Assembly (NCBI GenBank): GCA_010279815.1
Contig: QEOQ01000207.1
Coordinates: forward strand, 838,490-902,489
Direction of reading: 5' to 3'
Length of the DNA stretch: 64,000 nucleotides
Source of the DNA: Brachionus plicatilis
Lineage: Eukaryota > Rotifera > Eurotatoria > Ploima > Brachionidae
Shown: piece by piece, positions 47,522 to 59,400 of the stretch
Numbering within the stretch: position 1 is the first letter of the stretch
Layout of the letters: every line of letters starts with the position of its first letter
The notes under the pieces: generated by a model
What the model was told of the DNA's origin: nothing
The model's input: the letters and a program-made list of their open reading frames with translations, nothing else
The model's database searches: none
Position numbers and translations under genes: made by a program

Positions 47522-48143
47522 CCGTAAATTCTCGAAACTTAGAACATGTAGCAAAAGCCGATTTTTTAAGTTGGTTCATGTAACAAGTACCATCTCGTCC
47601 ATGTTAAAACTTACTCTCATTTATTTACACAAAACTCGAAAATAAACACAATGTTTAAATTTAATATTCATTTTTTGTTACACTCAAAATAGAGATTTGA
47701 CTTTTGGTAGTCTTTTAAAGTTAAAAAAAAAGATTTTTATCGATTTAAAATTGATTTACAATTAAAAAAGTAATATTTGGTACTAGACTAAAAATTAGAA
47801 AAAAGGAACGAAATGAATAAAGTCTAAAATCAAATAACATTTTCTTTGTTTACATTTTTTCTTGGTCTCCCTCGTGATCTTTTAGGAGCAGCATGAGGGA
47901 TGTGAATAGCAGCTGAAGCTTTATTCCTTGTTTTGGTTGATTGACGCGTTTTCTTTGGGGTTTCCTCTTTTAGAGTTACCTGAGTCGGGCTAGGTTGAAA
48001 CATAACATGCCCTTGACTAGGTTTTGGAAACTGCACATAACAGAGTAAGTTTTAACATGGGCGAGATGGTACTTGTTACATGTAACAACTTAAACTTAAA
48101 AAATCGGCTTTTGCTACATGTACTAAGTTTCGAGAATTTACGG
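47522..48143. mobile_element. Long-TIR element with AT-hook coding remnant (Mutator-like)
   Basis: About 96 bp at the left (CCGTAAATTCTCGAAACTTA and onward) is repeated inverted at the right with a few mismatches. It includes GTAGCAAAAGCCGATTTTTT and ACAAGTACCATCTCG blocks. The inner 430 bp encodes, on the minus strand (48036-47830), a Pro/Lys/Thr-rich peptide ending PKRSRGRPRKNVNKENVI. This resembles the AT-hook tail of the Mutator-like relic at 20.3-20.4 kb. Long inverted repeats plus that tail suggest a deleted MULE. I see no 9-bp target duplication, so the assignment is inferential. Confidence 0.65.
47830..48036 (-). pseudogene. AT-hook C-terminal transposase fragment
   Basis: Sixty-eight open codons ending in TAA. 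The segment AAPKRSRGRPRKNVN parallels [15 protein letters not shown] at 20.4 kb. No SWIM finger or DDE core is present. Confidence 0.5.
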
Positions 48144-48480
48144 CTAAATTGTAAGTATTTAAATTTAGCACTCAAATGACCACCGTGTCATTTTTGACAT
48201 TTTTAAGATTATTTTGCTAAAAAACTCTGGCAATTTTTTTTTTATGATTTATATTTTTTGATTAATCTAATTAACTTGATATTTAAAAACAAAAAAAATT
48301 CAAATTTTTCTGCAAAAAAAAAAAAGTTTACTTAGATTACCAGCCGTATCTTTTTTGACAAGTCATTCATTTTGTCTACTTGAAGCTTTTTAAAAATTAC
48401 ATAATGTGACATGGTGTGATTTTTTTGTTTGATTTTTTCTTCTTAAAATTAAAATTGATTATTAAATTGAAAAATTAAAA

Positions 48481-48838
48481 ATGTCACGACGAGAAGCAGC
48501 CCTAAAAGCCCGCAAGGAGTTAGAAAAGTACAAAAACTGTAATGATATTGAATCAGGGGAATCAGATGAAGAGATAAACACTGAAAATGAAAGTGAAGAT
48601 GAGGACAATGCTGATAAAAGTGTAATTTTTAGCTCTGATGATGATGAAGATGATGACATATACCAACATATTGATGAAGCAATATGATGAAAAAAAATGT
48701 CAAGTACGATTATGCAAAGAAAATAAAACAAATATTACCTGTACATTTTGTACAAAGCCAACATATGGGGTTTGTCTTCATGAGCAGAAGGTCGAAGCTG
48801 TTTGTAAAATATGCCATGATAATGGCAAAAAACTATAA
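48481..48838 (+). pseudogene. piggyBac-type transposase remnant, N- and C-ends only
   Basis: The ATG at 48481 opens SRREAALKARKELEKYKNCN followed by a Glu/Asp/Ser-rich acidic run, and ends at TGA 48687. In the next frame the segment YDEKKCQVRLCKENKTNITC continues with C-x2-C...C-x4-H...C-x2-C spacing and ends at TAA 48838. piggyBac transposases have an acidic N-terminus and a Cys-rich C-terminal zinc-binding domain. The DDD core is absent, consistent with internal deletion. Confidence 0.6.
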
Positions 48839-48859
48839 TTTTTTTTTTAATTTTCATTT

Positions 48860-48965
48860 TTTTTATAATTATTATTATTATTATTATTATAAAAAAGCTA
48901 CAGCAAGACTAGCTTGCGGAGGCGTCCTACATGAGAGGTCGCCTATGGTAGCTCGTTGCACATAA
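48860..48965 (-). repeat. (ATT)n run and GC-rich retroposon tail
   Basis: On the minus strand a GC-rich segment ends CTTGCTGTAGCTTTTTTATA and runs into a trinucleotide repeat. The LINE tail at 18.4 kb similarly ends TTGCTGTAGCTTATTATTAT. This is probably a very short LINE tail inserted in the piggyBac-like element. Confidence 0.5.
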
Positions 48966-49349
48966 TGAGATGAAACACTGATAGAAATATACAATAAAAA
49001 TTTTAGGGTTAAAAAAAGTTAAATAATTTTTGCAAGAATAAAAAAAAATAGAACGAATAAATAATAAAATTGTTTGTGGTGCCTATGGAACGGTAGTTTG
49101 GGTACAAGACCGGAAGGCGTCGTATCGGTTTATTAATTAAATTAATTAATTAAATTTTATTTTCTATTCAATTTTAATTATTACAAAACTAAAAGATTTT
49201 TTTGATCATCTGACTATTTTGCATTCAAATAATAATTTATATAAAAAAAATAAATTTTCTAAACAATTTATCAAAAAAAATTGCTATTTTTTGATTTTTA
49301 CGCTCTTTTATATTGAAAATTTAAAATCGTGTCAAAAATGACACGGTGG

Positions 49350-50479
49350 TAATTTAAGGTAAAAAAAATTTTGTTCATTTGAGTGTTAGATAGGATACCG
49401 ACGAATTTTCTTAAAAATCTATTTTCTTCCTAAAAAAAATGAAAAAATCGTAATTCTTAGCAAACTACCCCATGAGGTTCTCAATTAAAATCGAGGGTTA
49501 AAATATTGACAAGTTTTTTGCTGCTAATTTGAAAAAAAATTGAAAAATAAAAATTTCGTGTTTTTCTTTTTTTTTTACCAATTTTTAAAATATTTTATTT
49601 AAAATAATAAATTAATAAATTTTTTTTCGAAAAAAACATTTATTTTATTTAATTCATTAATAAAAAAAAAGAATAATTATTTTTTGATTTTATTCTGTTC
49701 ATTTTACGTGATTTTATCAATCTGATTCGATTTTTTTGAACTTCGTTTTCATTTTTTTCTAGTATAACATTATTTTCAATCGAGTTTAAAAGAATGAATA
49801 AGATGCAAGTCCTTTTCTTCTATTCCAAAATTGTCAATTACTTAAATTTTATATGTTTTGATTGCTAACGTTAACTGAAAGCTGGTGTTTATAAAACGCA
49901 GAAAACAGAAAAGTGTAAATATCTTTTCCAACAAATTTCCAGAAAGGTAGAACAGATTTTGTCTGCTTTTATTATTAAATAAAATTTTAGTTGAAAATTT
50001 TTTTAACTATCCGTATTTTTACATTATATGAAGTTTAATATGTGAAATTAATGAATTCCTCTTTATTTTAAAATTGACAAAAGGAATTTTCCAACCTGGT
50101 CGTTTGAAATTATAAACATTTAGAGTATTTTTTTTATCAAAATATAAAAATAAAAAAGATAAGTCGTTTTCAGCATTATTTTAATTTTTTATCTTGGATC
50201 TTAGATTAAGATAACATTTGACAGCAAATTTATAAGTCTTACATTAATTAGCTTTATTTGAACTACAGGAAATGCTGAAGTGCGACAAAATTTATATATT
50301 AATTATACTTATTTTAACAAAAAAGTAAAAACTTAATTCCATAGCAACATGTGAATTTATAAATAAATCTAAAACTCGAATCAAAAAATCATAGTTACAC
50401 ATTGTAAACTTTAGAAAAAAAAAATTGTATTTGAATTAAAGGTATTCATATTTAACAAATAAAATATAAATCCCGAAAA
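49350..50479. other. Upstream region of the dynein gene
   Basis: Promoter side of the dynein gene. AT-rich, no recognised repeats or coding segments. I cannot identify ciliary RFX-type motifs with confidence. Confidence 0.5.
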
Positions 50480-53400
50480 ATGGACGAGCGACACTGGTGG
50501 ATCGCTCAGCGAGCTGCTCAGGCGTTCTCAATTGACGCATCCAGTGGTTACCTGGAAAAATTTATATGCGAAACTTCCAATTTTGAAAAGATCAGTAATT
50601 TTTTGTGCATGAATGGAAACAACAAGCTCTTTTTTCTAAGTACCAAACTCGAATCTGGAACTTTTGGTGAAGTAACAATTTATGAAAACCTGCTCCGCAT
50701 TCCAAAGCAATATTTGGAAAATCTAGAAAATACAGTTATCCTCTATTTTATAAGACATGACTCTATACAAGAGGTAAGCCCAACTCAGATCCACAAAGAG
50801 GTATATTGTGGCGAAATTAAAAAAGTATCCCATATACTGCATAATGTATACAGTGATCTTTTGCTAACAATGGTCGAGACTAGCAACAATTGGGGAAGCT
50901 GTAACGAGACAAGCAAGGCTCAAATTTTGCGCAATATGGAAAAATACATTAATTCAATCAATGAAGTATCATTCGATAGTCAATCGCAAAAAAATATGGT
51001 ATTTATTGAAAAAAAATAAAACTTAATTTTATTTAATAATTTATTTAAAAAATACAAAAGATGCTAAAACGAGTTGATACTGAGGCTCTGTTGGAGCTTA
51101 AGCAGCCTAGGTTGAATCCTGACTCGCCAGTAATCAAATACTGCGAGGATTTAGCTCTGGAATGGATGACTACTATTGAGAATATACTGTCCGACATTTG
51201 TGATGAACGATTCATTCATCAATCAGTTGGACCAAATAGTGAACTTGAGCGATGGCAACGAAAACAGCGTCTCTTGAGCAGCTTAACTGAGCAATTAAAA
51301 ACTAAAGAATGCAAAAGTGTTATAAGTGCTTTGATTGCAGCAAAGTCAAAAATACTCAAAAAATGGAAAATTATTGATGCTGGGTGAGTAAATTTTATTT
51401 TATTAAAGATTTTAATTTTCTGACTTGATCAAAAGTTAAATTTTTTTTATAATATGTTTAAGAAACATAAAAGGACCTCAAATATTTAAAATTGGTTCGA
51501 ATATGAAAATTTTCTTAAAAATTAAACTCAATTTTTTTGTTTTCAATTTAGTTAAAAATATTTTGTTTCATGTGTTTTCACCATTAAAGTTTATATTGTT
51601 CAATTACGTCAAATTAAATTAATGAAAATCAATTTTATTTTTTTAATTTTTGAAAAGTCTGCAAGGAAATTAGTGTTAGTAAAGGGAGCGTTGGTGGCAT
51701 TGGCGGGGTCATTTATTTTATCTGTTTAAGTGGAAACTAATCTTATTGATTTACCAAATACTTAAAAAATTAATAGAAAGTTAATAGAATTTAGTTTTGT
51801 GAACTTTTTATTTATTAACTTGACATAAGAACTTTGAAGATGACACCGCCAATGTAACCGACGCTCAATTTACCAACACAAATGAAAATTGACAACGGAA
51901 AAGAATTCAGTTAATTTGATAAAAAAAATTCAATTGATATTTGAAAATTACAATTAGCTTTCTATATTTAATCAGAGTTGTTTAAAAGTCACAAGTCTCA
52001 AGTCAAGTCCAAGTCCGAACTTTTTTATTTAAAATTTCATTCAAAGGTCCAAGTCCGGACTTTTTTATTTAAAATTTCATTCAAAAGTCCAATTCCAGGC
52101 TTTAAAATTTTGAATACTGAAGAAGAAATTTATGCTAAAATTGCAACAATATTCTGATATATGGCAAATCTATTGCATTAGACAACCCAAGAGTATATAA
52201 TTTTTTGATATGAAGCCTGATCTAGCAAATTTTAAAAAAAATTCTGAACTTGGACTTTTTTTTGGGACTTTAAAACAACTCTGTATTTAATGTAATGCTT
52301 TGTAAAAAATTGAAATTTTGGGTCATGTCCAGAATGTGATCATTTTGATCACCAAAATATTAAGCCTATGATCACATTTTTTTGGTGAACACTTGTTCAC
52401 ATTCTGAACACTAACCGAAATTTTTTCTTTATTGAATGGTTTCCATTAACAAACTTTCCAGAAAATCTTATTTACTTCAAGTAAGAGACCGTTTCCTATA
52501 CTCATCAGTATTTATGAATTCCTACGTAGAGATGAAGTATTGCGTGCTGCAAATTATTAGCTATCAAATTTAATGATAGCAAATAAATTAGAATTAAAAA
52601 GGATAAGCTTAGGAAAATTTTTCTAAAGTTCCAGAATTAAGAACTTAAGTACTATCTAAATCTTTAATTTTTGACTTGAAATTCGTAAACAACGTTCTTT
52701 GAAATCCTGAAATTCATTTTTAGGAGACTCAAAAAAAATTTTTAATAACTAACTTTTTAAAAAAATTGGTAATTATTATAATTGTATACAGTATTGCACG
52801 CTTTAGTTTTTTTCATATATTTATTAGTAAAACTTGATGGAATTAAAGTTTATATTAAAAATTTGTTAAAAAAAATTGATTGTAAATAAAACTATTTATT
52901 TATTTGTATATCTGTACCGAGCTAAAGCTCCTTCAGATTAAATAAAAATAAAAAATAAATAAAAAATTAAAATAAAGTTAAAATAATATAAGTTAAAAAG
53001 TAGATAAATAATAAAATTAAAATTAGATAAATTTTGACAGAGAGTAACAGAATACATATTTTTAAATATTTGATGATTCAGGAAAGAAAGAAGAAATAGT
53101 AAGATAGCAATTACACAATGGAGTTGGGTACTCGATGTATCTTGATTCGAAACCTTTGTTATATTCTATCTATTTATTTGTTTTCTGTAACTAATTCGTT
53201 CCTTCAAATTAATATGAAATTAATAATTAGAATTTTCACTCAGCTGATAAATTGAAAGTAAATGAAGACCATAAATACATCAATCTTTAATTAAAACTCA
53301 ATAAATTAAATTCAATGAATTTCTAAATATTTTAAGTTAATAATTATTCAATAAAGATTAATTTAATCGATATAAAAGCTTGGATTCAGTGCCTGTGACA

Positions 53401-56400
53401 AATAAAACTTACACCCTGAAATAATTAGGAACCGTGGTAATTAAATGGGTAAAAAAACGTTACATATGAAATAAGATGTCAGATAATTGGTCTCCTAAAG
53501 TATAGGATTAAAAAAAAAACGCTAATAGCTAAATTAGTGAGAGTTTCAGAAAAATGGCTGAGAACCACAAGAAAAAATATAATACCTATGGGATCCCAAA
53601 GGAATCAACAAGGCTTGGGGAACCAAGAAAGCTCATTTATAGGGACCAGAATAGTTTATTTATACAAGTAAGAAAAAATCCTACAATAACATGTTGTTAG
53701 TAATAACAAGTTGGCTTCTAAGCTTAATTCAAAGTTTATGAATGTTAAGGTAAGTAGAGAAACAGTAAGGAGATTTCTTGTATGATTTCTTGCCGTCATA
53801 TCTTGCTGAAGAGGTCTTGCAATATTCCTATAGTGATCCTTCCGTCAGCTTTCCACATTTCTGCCGTGACTGCGTCAATATCCGGGGCTCTTCAGAGCCT
53901 TTACCACAGCTTCATTTTCATTTCGGCTAGGAACTTATAACGTGAATATTGAGGTGAGGGCTGGCTAGCCCAGGTTCTAAAGACTCTATAGGTTCTAGTC
54001 TATTTAGAACTTGTATAAAATGCTCAATCCATCTTGGTCCTTGCACTCTATCAGTTGTTAAGATACGACCTTCTTTGTCTTTCTCTAATGTTATTCTTTT
54101 CTGTGATGAGCCACATTTCGCATTAGTGATCTTGTGTAGCATATGTAGGTCCCCTTTTGAACTGGTATCTTCTGCTTCGCTAGCACACTGGTTTATGTAG
54201 TTTCTCTTTTCACGCCTTGCTTCTCTCTTCAAAAGCCTGTTCTTTATTCCATGTACTTTTATTACAACTAACTTGCACGCATTTTGTTCCTCAACTCTTC
54301 CTCAACTCTCCCTCAACTATTCCTTTCTTCAACTCTTAGGAAAGGAAAGGAAAAGATGAGGAAAGGAAAAGTTGAAGAAAGGAAGAGTTGAAAAAGAGTC
54401 GAGGAAAAGAAATGTACAAGTTAGTTTTAAATTGTATTGTATCTGCCTTTATATTAATTTTAGATTTTTATCGAACCTTTTGTATCTTGTCTCTTGAGTT
54501 TTTTTTGAAATGTTATTGAGACCGACCTAGGAATCGGTAAAGGTGGTATACTTCAACTTAATCACTATTTTCTGTTCCTTGAATTATCGTTGTTGGTCTA
54601 ATTTTATACCTGATTAATTTTTTTCAATAAAAGTTTTTTTTTTATACTTTTCTAGGCTAAGGTAAATAATTCAAGAATTGGGTTGGGTATGGTGAGCTTG
54701 TCTGGTGCTAATTTTTTATTCAATTCAATTATGAACAATGGAATGAATGATAGTTCTCTTGCTCTCAGACGTGAGCCTTTATCTTAAAAATATTCTGTAT
54801 TATCATAAACAAACCGTTTTGCTCTTCAGGGTTTCTCTTGTATCTAAATAATTCTAAAAATTTTAATTTGATAAAATTAAAATTTTATTTTCTTCATAAA
54901 TGATGAAAAATGATTTGAATATTGAAAAAGAATATTTTAATAAAAATGACATTTTAATTTTAGAATAACAGATGCCCAAAACGAGTGTAGAGATAAAGTG
55001 AAATTTTTGGAATCTCTAAAGAGGCCTATTGATCAATTTTACCAAGAAGCAACACCCATAACATGCGTCACTACCGCATTGCCGGGTTTATGTACTGCTA
55101 TGAGAACAGTCGAATCAGTATCAAGATACTATGCAAGACAAGGATACTTAGGCCTTTTATTTACCAAAGTCACCAACCAGCTAGTTAATATTTGCAAAGA
55201 ATATTTACTAGAAGCGGCTCAAACTGTTAACAACAATCAATTCTTTTGGCCAACAATTTTCAAAGAAATCGAAGAGTACCATGATTTGCAAAGAATTCTA
55301 GAAACTAATGATTTTAGTCATGTAATTAAAATTTAATATTGAAAAAAAAAAAAAAAATTAATCATTTTTTTTCAAGATTCAAAAATTAAAAAGTACTGAT
55401 AGCGCTGAATTTAGTAAATTCAGCGATAGTCTATTTCAGCGTTTAAAATCTTGTTTAATCGTGCAGGCTAAATACAAAGAAGCGTTCAGAAATTTGAGAG
55501 ATTCGCTTGGTGGCAATCAAGCTCTTTCTGGTTTTCCTTCGGTTTCTTCTGTGCAAACAGCCGAGCAAAATTCGGGTAGTTTACGCGAGCACTCAGTTAT
55601 TAGCAAGAAAACATCGTCAAACCGCAAGACCGCCATTGAGAGCGGTCGAGCAGCCGGAATTTTGATGTCCGAAGAAGACGTCATCTTTGGCCATTTGGAC
55701 ATGTTTTGCCAGCGAATCCGGTGTCTAATTGATCAAATGGTATCCTTGTCCCAATTTCAACTTTTGTTCAAATCATCGTCAAATTTGTCCAGACCAAAGA
55801 GGGAAGACTTGAGACTTACTGATGAAAGAGGTATGCAATACGACTCGGAAAGTGATGAAGATTTTGATGAAGATTTTGAAACAAAAGAAAAAAGCGAAGT
55901 GGTTCTAAAAGACTTGGACCTGGGCGATTATTCGTCTAAGCCATCGTTGGCGGTCTTGATAGAAGAGAACGAGGAGACCAAGCGAAAGAAAAGTTCTGCT
56001 AAAAAAATGAGTGAAAAAATTGAATTCAAATCGGAGGCAAATTTGAGCACTTCCGATCTTGGATCAGACGAATATTTGCAAGAAGATTACAAAGATGATA
56101 CCAGATCTGAAAGTCCCACTAAAAGCTTGCTTGGAACTACCGAAAGGCTGTTTAATACGGAAAAAAATGTAGAAGCTGAATCGAAAAGGATTTTGAAAAA
56201 AGCTCAAACTTTCTCTAAAGAAGACATCAAATTAATGAGTACTTTTTTTTTTTTAACTTTTTTAATAATTGAAAATTTTATTTTATTTTTTAGAAAAGTA
56301 TTATAGTAGAAAAAATGAAGGACCGACAGTCAGTTTCATAATTGAAGATCATATTAAATTAATGAAAAATTCAATGAAAGAAGTTAAATCTTCACATATT

Positions 56401-59400
56401 TTGGATGTTGGTACTAAAGATGCCAATGTGTAAGCATTAGTTTCAGGAAAATTTTTTTTTTAATTTTATTAATATTAAAAAAAAGATTCCAAGAATCTTA
56501 TCAGACATTTTTAAATGCTCAGTCAAATTTGGAGAAATTTCTTGCGGCTTATTTAAATGTTATTTTTTGTAAAACAAAAAAAACTCACGATGGTCTGAAT
56601 GTCCTAACGACGTAATTTTTTTATAAAATTTTTTTTTTGTGATTTAACACATTTTTTTTTTTAGATTTTTACCTGTGAGTCAAAGAAATATTCTAAGGCC
56701 GATTATAAATGATAAATATGTTGAAATATTTTCGATTTATCAAACAGACTTAAGTGAAACAGAGGATAATTTCGATTATTACAGGGTATTTTTTATTTTT
56801 ATTTTTAATTGCTAGAAAAATTGATCTAGTAAAGTTTTTGAATGAAATTAAAGAAAATTAATTTTTTGATTAAACAATTCTTATAAGAGAATTGGGAAAA
56901 CATTTTTATAGAAACTAGAAATTTATTTTCAAAAATCTAATATTATAATATGCTTGAGTTGGAGCAAAATAATATTTAGTCGCATCTTGAATTTGATGAT
57001 CAATTCAAAATATAATTTCAATTCAAAAAATTTATTTTTAGATATTAAAATTAATCTTCAAATTTATTTAAATAATTTTAATTTAAGATGTTTTACGGTT
57101 AATGTAAATTTGAAAAATAAAATAAAAAAATTTATTTCAAAATTATTTGTAGCAAAGATCGATGATTTCATTTTATTGCCTATTTGGAATTTAAAATTTA
57201 AAATTCATTTTTAAATTTAATTTTGAATTTTGAATGCTAGATACAAATACTTTTGAAATAAAAAATTTCGAAATAAATTCTTCTAAAAATCAGTCTATAA
57301 ATTTAAATTATAAAAATAAATTTTATGGCAATTGGTTGAGAAAATATTTTTTTTTAATTATTTTTTAAATCTACATAACACGTAAAGCATGTTACATGAA
57401 AAATATTTAAATAAATTTTAAGATTAATTTTAAAATCTAAAGATTAACTCTGAATTGAAATGATATTTTGAATTGATCATCAACTTCAAGATACCTATTT
57501 GGCAGATTTTATTTTTAAGTTTGCTAATGTTGAGATAAATTGGTATTGTGAAATTCTAGTACAAATTGAACAAAAATAATTCCTTTTTTGATGAATTAAA
57601 ATTAAAGTTAATAAAACAAACTTTAAAAACCACTGCAACATAGTGCAACATAATTTGTTGCACCTAAAATAATTTCTATAATGAAAAATAAACATTAATA
57701 AGATTTTAATTGATTATTGATTTGATTTACTAAAAATAAATGTTTTATTATATTTAAAAAGGGAGCAACAAAGTATGTTGTAGTATGTTGCAGTGTTTTT
57801 TTTATTAACTTTGATTTTGATTTTTCAAAAGATGAAGAAATTTTGTTTTATTTGTAATTGAAATTCCCAATGCCAGACAAATTAAAGAAAAAAAAACAAT
57901 TAAAAAATTATAATTTTTTTAATTTAAGAACAACCCACCAATTCTAAGAAATGCTCCACCAATTGGTAAGTTGGATTTTATTCTAAAACAGTATTTATTT
58001 TAGATACTTTAGGTGGTGCCATATCGTGGGTCAGACAAATGTTGAAAAAAATTGATGAACCAATGAAGGTTTTTAAAGAAAATAAATATATAAATAGTCT
58101 TTCAGGTAAAATAAAAAAAAATTTAAATATGATCATTATTAGTGAAATATTTTTAAGATTTTTGGCTTACTTTAAAACAATACAATAGCTTGACTTTTGC
58201 CATGATAAACTTCGAAAATGAATATTTAAGTGCTTGGAAGACAACTATTGATGAGGCTAAAAATGGTCTCAAGGGTTTTTTGATGAGAAAAAAAGATGAA
58301 GATTACATTTTTGAAATAAATGCGGACGAAAAGTGATTTTTCTAAAATCTTCGAAATATCTTAATTAAAAAATTTAATTTAGATTGCTAATCTTGTTCCA
58401 GGAGAGCAAATGGCTGTTAAGACTGGGCATAGACATACCCAATTCAGCAAGAGAGCTTCTGGCTCAAGTAATGTTTTTCAAAAAATAACCAAAAATGTTT
58501 GTCTAATATTTTAATTGAAATAAAATTGTACTTAATTTTTTAATTTTTCAAATTTTAAAAAGAAAAATATTTCGAAAAGTTAATTTTTTTAAAAATCATT
58601 CGATTGTTATTTTTTCTCAATTAAAATTTCGGAAAAGCATTTTTGGGTCTTGTATATTTAAATTGAAATTCTAAATTAAATTTTAAATTAAGGAAAAAAA
58701 ATTCAAACAATACAAATCTAATCTAGACATGTTGTTAAGAAGTTATAGAGAAGTTTTGAGAAAAATTCCCTACCATTTAGTGGACCTATTTGAGCCTCAT
58801 ATCATTCAAACTTTAGATCTTTGCAATCCAGGCTGCTTTATTCTCACGTGGAATAGTTTAAATATTGATTCTTTTTTAAAAACAGTTGAAAATGGCATTA
58901 AAAAATTAGATAATTTAGTGTGCCTTGTACGAGACTCGAAGGAAGCGACTATTTTGAACTCAATCGAGAAAATAAGTCAAATGTATCTTTTTGATCATGA
59001 GTTGGCCTTTAGCACTACCTGGAATCCTGAGGATTTTTTGAGTGAAATCGGCGCTTCCATTGACAACATTGGCCAACAAATTAACAATCATTTTGCCATG
59101 ATCGAAGAAAAAATTGAGGAAATCGGAAGCGTTCTGATAGCATCACTGAAAAACTCTGCAAATTTGAAGAAAAAATTGAAAATTACTTTAAAAGAAATGC
59201 TCAATTCGGAGCCTAAACTTACCTTTTTGAAGGACTTCTACTCAGAAAAGTTGTATAACGCCATGCATAATTCGATTTTTAAATCCCTGCAATTCTTGGC
59301 ACAAGCCTGTGGTTATGAATCAACAAATAATTTGGTGAATATTAATCCAGATGGTGCTGATGCTCTCTATTACATGCGGCTTAAGTCAGGTGACGACTTG

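Larger units (their letters stand above)
48180..49349. mobile_element. piggyBac-like deletion derivative with 20-bp inverted repeats
   Basis: CCACCGTGTCATTTTTGACA at 48180-48199 is repeated perfectly inverted at 49330-49349. Inside lie an acidic N-terminal frame and a Cys-rich C-terminal frame, the two ends expected of a piggyBac-type transposase with the catalytic core missing. The flanks are ATGA and TAAT, not the expected TTAA, so either the ends have mutated or the superfamily differs. A simple repeat (ATT)n and a GC-rich tail piece are inserted at about 48860-48965. Confidence 0.65.
51384..54963. other. Long intron 2 of the dynein gene
   Basis: A 3.6-kb intron (donor GG|GTGAGT, acceptor TTTTAG|AATAAC) that restores DAGITDAQNE. 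It hosts a hAT short element, a small foldback, a hairpin-tail retroposon, an RTE-like reverse transcriptase relic and a purine/pyrimidine inverted repeat (all listed). 53.22-53.75 kb contains GC-moderate sequence with phrases like GGGATCCCAAAGGAATCAAC that may be more retroelement, unassigned. Confidence 0.75.

Noticed and set aside
48860..48900. Trinucleotide ATT run considered as a CRISPR-like or minisatellite array
   Set aside because: It is a simple microsatellite at the tail of a retroposon fragment; no spacers or unit structure.
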